From: Actinomycetota bacterium
Lineage (GTDB): Bacteria; Actinomycetota; Thermoleophilia; Gaiellales; Gaiellaceae
DNA length: 6,632 bases
Assembly (NCBI GenBank): GCA_005885565.1
Contig: VAXK01000167.1
Coordinates: 1-6,632 of the forward strand
Direction of reading: 5' to 3'
Both the position numbers and the translations under genes were made by a program. A model generated the notes under the pieces. That model was not told where the DNA came from. It did no database searches and worked only from the letters and a program-made list of their open reading frames with translations. Below, in pieces: positions 5,276 through 6,632 of the stretch. Position 1 is the first letter of the stretch, and every line of letters begins with the position of its first letter.

Positions 5276-6387
5276 CCCGTACTCGGTAGGCCGAGCAGCA
5301 CGACGAGCGCGACGGCGGCTGCGGCCGCGCCGACGTAGAACGGCGCGCTCGGCGAGACCTTCGACCAGAGCAGGCCTGCCGCGACGCTCGCGACGAGCAG
5401 CGCGGCGCCCGTCGCCGCCGAGAAGACGCCGAACGCCGTGCCGACGAGCCCGGGCGGCGCATGATCGCCGACGACGGCTCTGGCGACGCCGTCGGTCGCC
5501 GCCACGTAAGCGCCGTACACGGCGAGCAGCGGCCAGACGATCCAGTCGCCCGGCGGACGCGCGAAGCCCAGGTAGACGAGCCCGAAGACGGCGAGCCCCG
5601 CCGCGAGGATCCACGTCCTCGGAACCCGGTCCGACAGCGCGCCGAGCGGCCACGAGAGGCCCGAGTACACGAGCTGGTAGAGCGCGTACGCGACGACGGT
5701 GAGGCTCGTCCCGAGCCCGATCTGGCGGGCTCGGAGCAAAAGGAACACGTCCGCCGAGTTCCCGGCCGAGAAGAGGACCCACACGGTGAGGACGCCCCAG
5801 AACGGCGCGGGGAGGTCGCGCAGGCGGCCTCGCGGCGCGACCTCCTCCCGCGCCGCGGGCGGCGCGTCCCGCACCGCCGCGACGAGCGCGAGCGCGACGG
5901 CGCTCGGAAGGACGACCACCCAGAGGGCCGTGCGCAGCGAGACGTGGAGGAGGCTGAGCAGGCCCACCGCCGCAAGCGGCCCGAGGACGGCGCCGGCGGA
6001 GTCCATCGCGCGGTGGTACCCGAAGCTCGAGCCGAGCAGGTGCGGCGGCGACGAGTCGCGGATCAGGGCGTCGCGCGGCGCCGTGCGCGCCGCCTTCCCG
6101 GCGCGGTCGGCGAGCCGCGCGCCGAGGACGAGTCCCCAGCCGTGCGCGAGCGCGAGGAGTGGCCGGGACACGGTCGTCAGCCCGTAGCCGACAGCGATCC
6201 ACGGCTTTCGGCGCTCGTCGCCGCGATCGGAGAGCCGGCCCGCGAGGCCGCGGAAGCCGACCGCGACGCCCTCCGCGACACCTTCGATGATCCCGATGAT
6301 CGTGTACGAGGCGCCGAGCGTCGTGCGCAGGAAGAGCGGGATGATCGGGTAGGCGAGCTCGCTGGCGACGTCGTTGGCGAACGACAC
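5248..6387 (-). CDS. Major facilitator superfamily (MFS) transporter
   Basis: This is a polytopic inner-membrane secondary transporter; the substrate cannot be read from sequence. From GTG 6387 it has 379 residues with about 11-12 hydrophobic segments in two halves, separated by a charged loop near 173-195 (RDAPPAAREEVAPRGRLRD). The MFS motif A is clear after helix 2 (GRLSDRGDERRKP, 50-62), and a second copy lies in the C-terminal half (GALSDRVPRTW, near 249-259). RTAPRDALIRDS followed by YHRAMDSAGA is characteristic of a broad bacterial efflux-like MFS group. The coding frame continues upstream of GTG 6387 as ALPANVRALGW, which looks like the normal N-terminus of this group, without any ATG, GTG or TTG. 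A CTG at 6453, overlapping the upstream ligase stop, may be the true start. The gene is probably cotranscribed with the acyl-CoA ligase and converges on the NlpC/P60 gene. Confidence 0.9.
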   Translation of the reverse strand: MSFANDVASELAYPIIPLFLRTTLGASYTIIGIIEGVAEGVAVGFRGLAGRLSDRGDERRKPWIAVGYGLTTVSRPLLALAHGWGLVLGARLADRAGKAARTAPRDALIRDSSPPHLLGSSFGYHRAMDSAGAVLGPLAAVGLLSLLHVSLRTALWVVVLPSAVALALVAAVRDAPPAAREEVAPRGRLRDLPAPFWGVLTVWVLFSAGNSADVFLLLRARQIGLGTSLTVVAYALYQLVYSGLSWPLGALSDRVPRTWILAAGLAVFGLVYLGFARPPGDWIVWPLLAVYGAYVAATDGVARAVVGDHAPPGLVGTAFGVFSAATGAALLVASVAAGLLWSKVSPSAPFYVGAAAAAVALVVLLGLPSTGYRIRRAPT

Positions 6388-6449
6388 CCAGCCGAGCGCC
6401 CGGACGTTCGCCGGGAGCGCGCGCTGCGCCTCGAGGACGCGCCGCAGCC

Positions 6450-6632
6450 TCAGGAGTACAGCGCCTCGATCTCGGCGGCGAAGTGCTCCGCGCAGACCCG
6501 GCGCTTGAGCTTCAGCGTCGGCGTCAGCTCGCCCTCGGCGGCGGAGAAGTCGCGCGGCAGGATCGCGAACCGCTTGATCTGCTCGAAGCGCGAGAGCCCG
6601 GCGTTGACCTCGTCGACGACCTCCTGGATGCG
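6450..6632 (-). CDS. Long-chain fatty acid-CoA ligase (AMP-forming), C-terminal end only
   Basis: The last 60 codons of a minus-strand gene enter from the right edge and end at TGA 6452-6450. The peptide contains VNAGLSRFEQIKRFAILP, then DFSAAEGELTPTLKLKRR, and ends AAEIEALYS. The GELTPTLKLKRR segment with its A10-like lysine is typical of the C-terminal lid of AMP-binding long-chain acyl-CoA ligases (FAA1/FadD15-like). These enzymes activate fatty acids to acyl-CoA through an acyl-adenylate. The adenylate-forming core and P-loop lie outside the window. The stop codon abuts the MFS gene on the same strand, suggesting one operon. The C-terminus looks complete and in frame. Confidence 0.88.
   Translation of the reverse strand, partial: RIQEVVDEVNAGLSRFEQIKRFAILPRDFSAAEGELTPTLKLKRRVCAEHFAAEIEALYS

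Noticed and set aside
4190..6202. A 670-codon open frame on the minus strand across the NlpC/P60 and MFS genes
   Set aside because: It is Arg-rich antisense or out-of-phase reading of high-GC DNA and shows no family motif. Both underlying genes have intact catalytic or transport motifs in their own frames.

Overview
This is a very GC-rich window of compact bacterial chromosome. Coding regions favour G or C at third codon positions, there is an NAD-dependent DNA ligase, and several starts are GTG without a clear Shine-Dalgarno sequence. Together these suggest a deep-branching actinobacterium, with Thermoleophilia (Gaiella/Solirubrobacter-like) as my best guess. That placement is an inference from protein style and was not tested. 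I see no tRNA, rRNA, CRISPR array, insertion sequence, integrase or phage gene.

Layout from left to right: (1) the 3' third of ligA (+), open at the left edge; (2) a PBP4-type D-Ala-D-Ala carboxypeptidase (-), convergent with ligA and overlapping it by 15 bp; (3) a 122-bp divergent gap; (4) a small charged helical protein of unknown function (+); (5) a NarL/LuxR-type response regulator (-), sharing a CTAG stop overlap with the small protein; (6) an exported coiled-coil + 3D-domain protein (-), whose open frame runs about 190 bp into the regulator gene; (7) a 76-bp divergent promoter region; (8) an exported coiled-coil + NlpC/P60 peptidoglycan endopeptidase (+); (9) an MFS transporter (-), convergent and overlapping by 28 bp; (10) the last 60 codons of an AMP-forming long-chain acyl-CoA ligase (-), cut by the right edge.

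The unifying theme is cell-wall remodelling. Three of the eight genes encode exported proteins expected to act on peptidoglycan: a DD-peptidase, a 3D-domain putative muralytic enzyme and an NlpC/P60 endopeptidase. A response regulator lies directly downstream of the 3D gene on the same strand. The 3D and NlpC/P60 proteins share a related PcsB/CwlO-like N-terminal coiled-coil module but carry different C-terminal heads. They are transcribed divergently from two promoter cores that are near mirror images, TGTTAcGGTGCC and TGTTAgGGTGCC. Each core sits 8-9 bases before a GTG start, so both mRNAs may be leaderless. This paired arrangement is the most interesting feature of the window.

No wholly new defence or mobile system is visible. 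The points most worth checking are the mirrored divergent promoters, the missing stop codon of the 3D gene before the regulator, the shortened PBP4 insertion, and the likely CTG start of the MFS gene.
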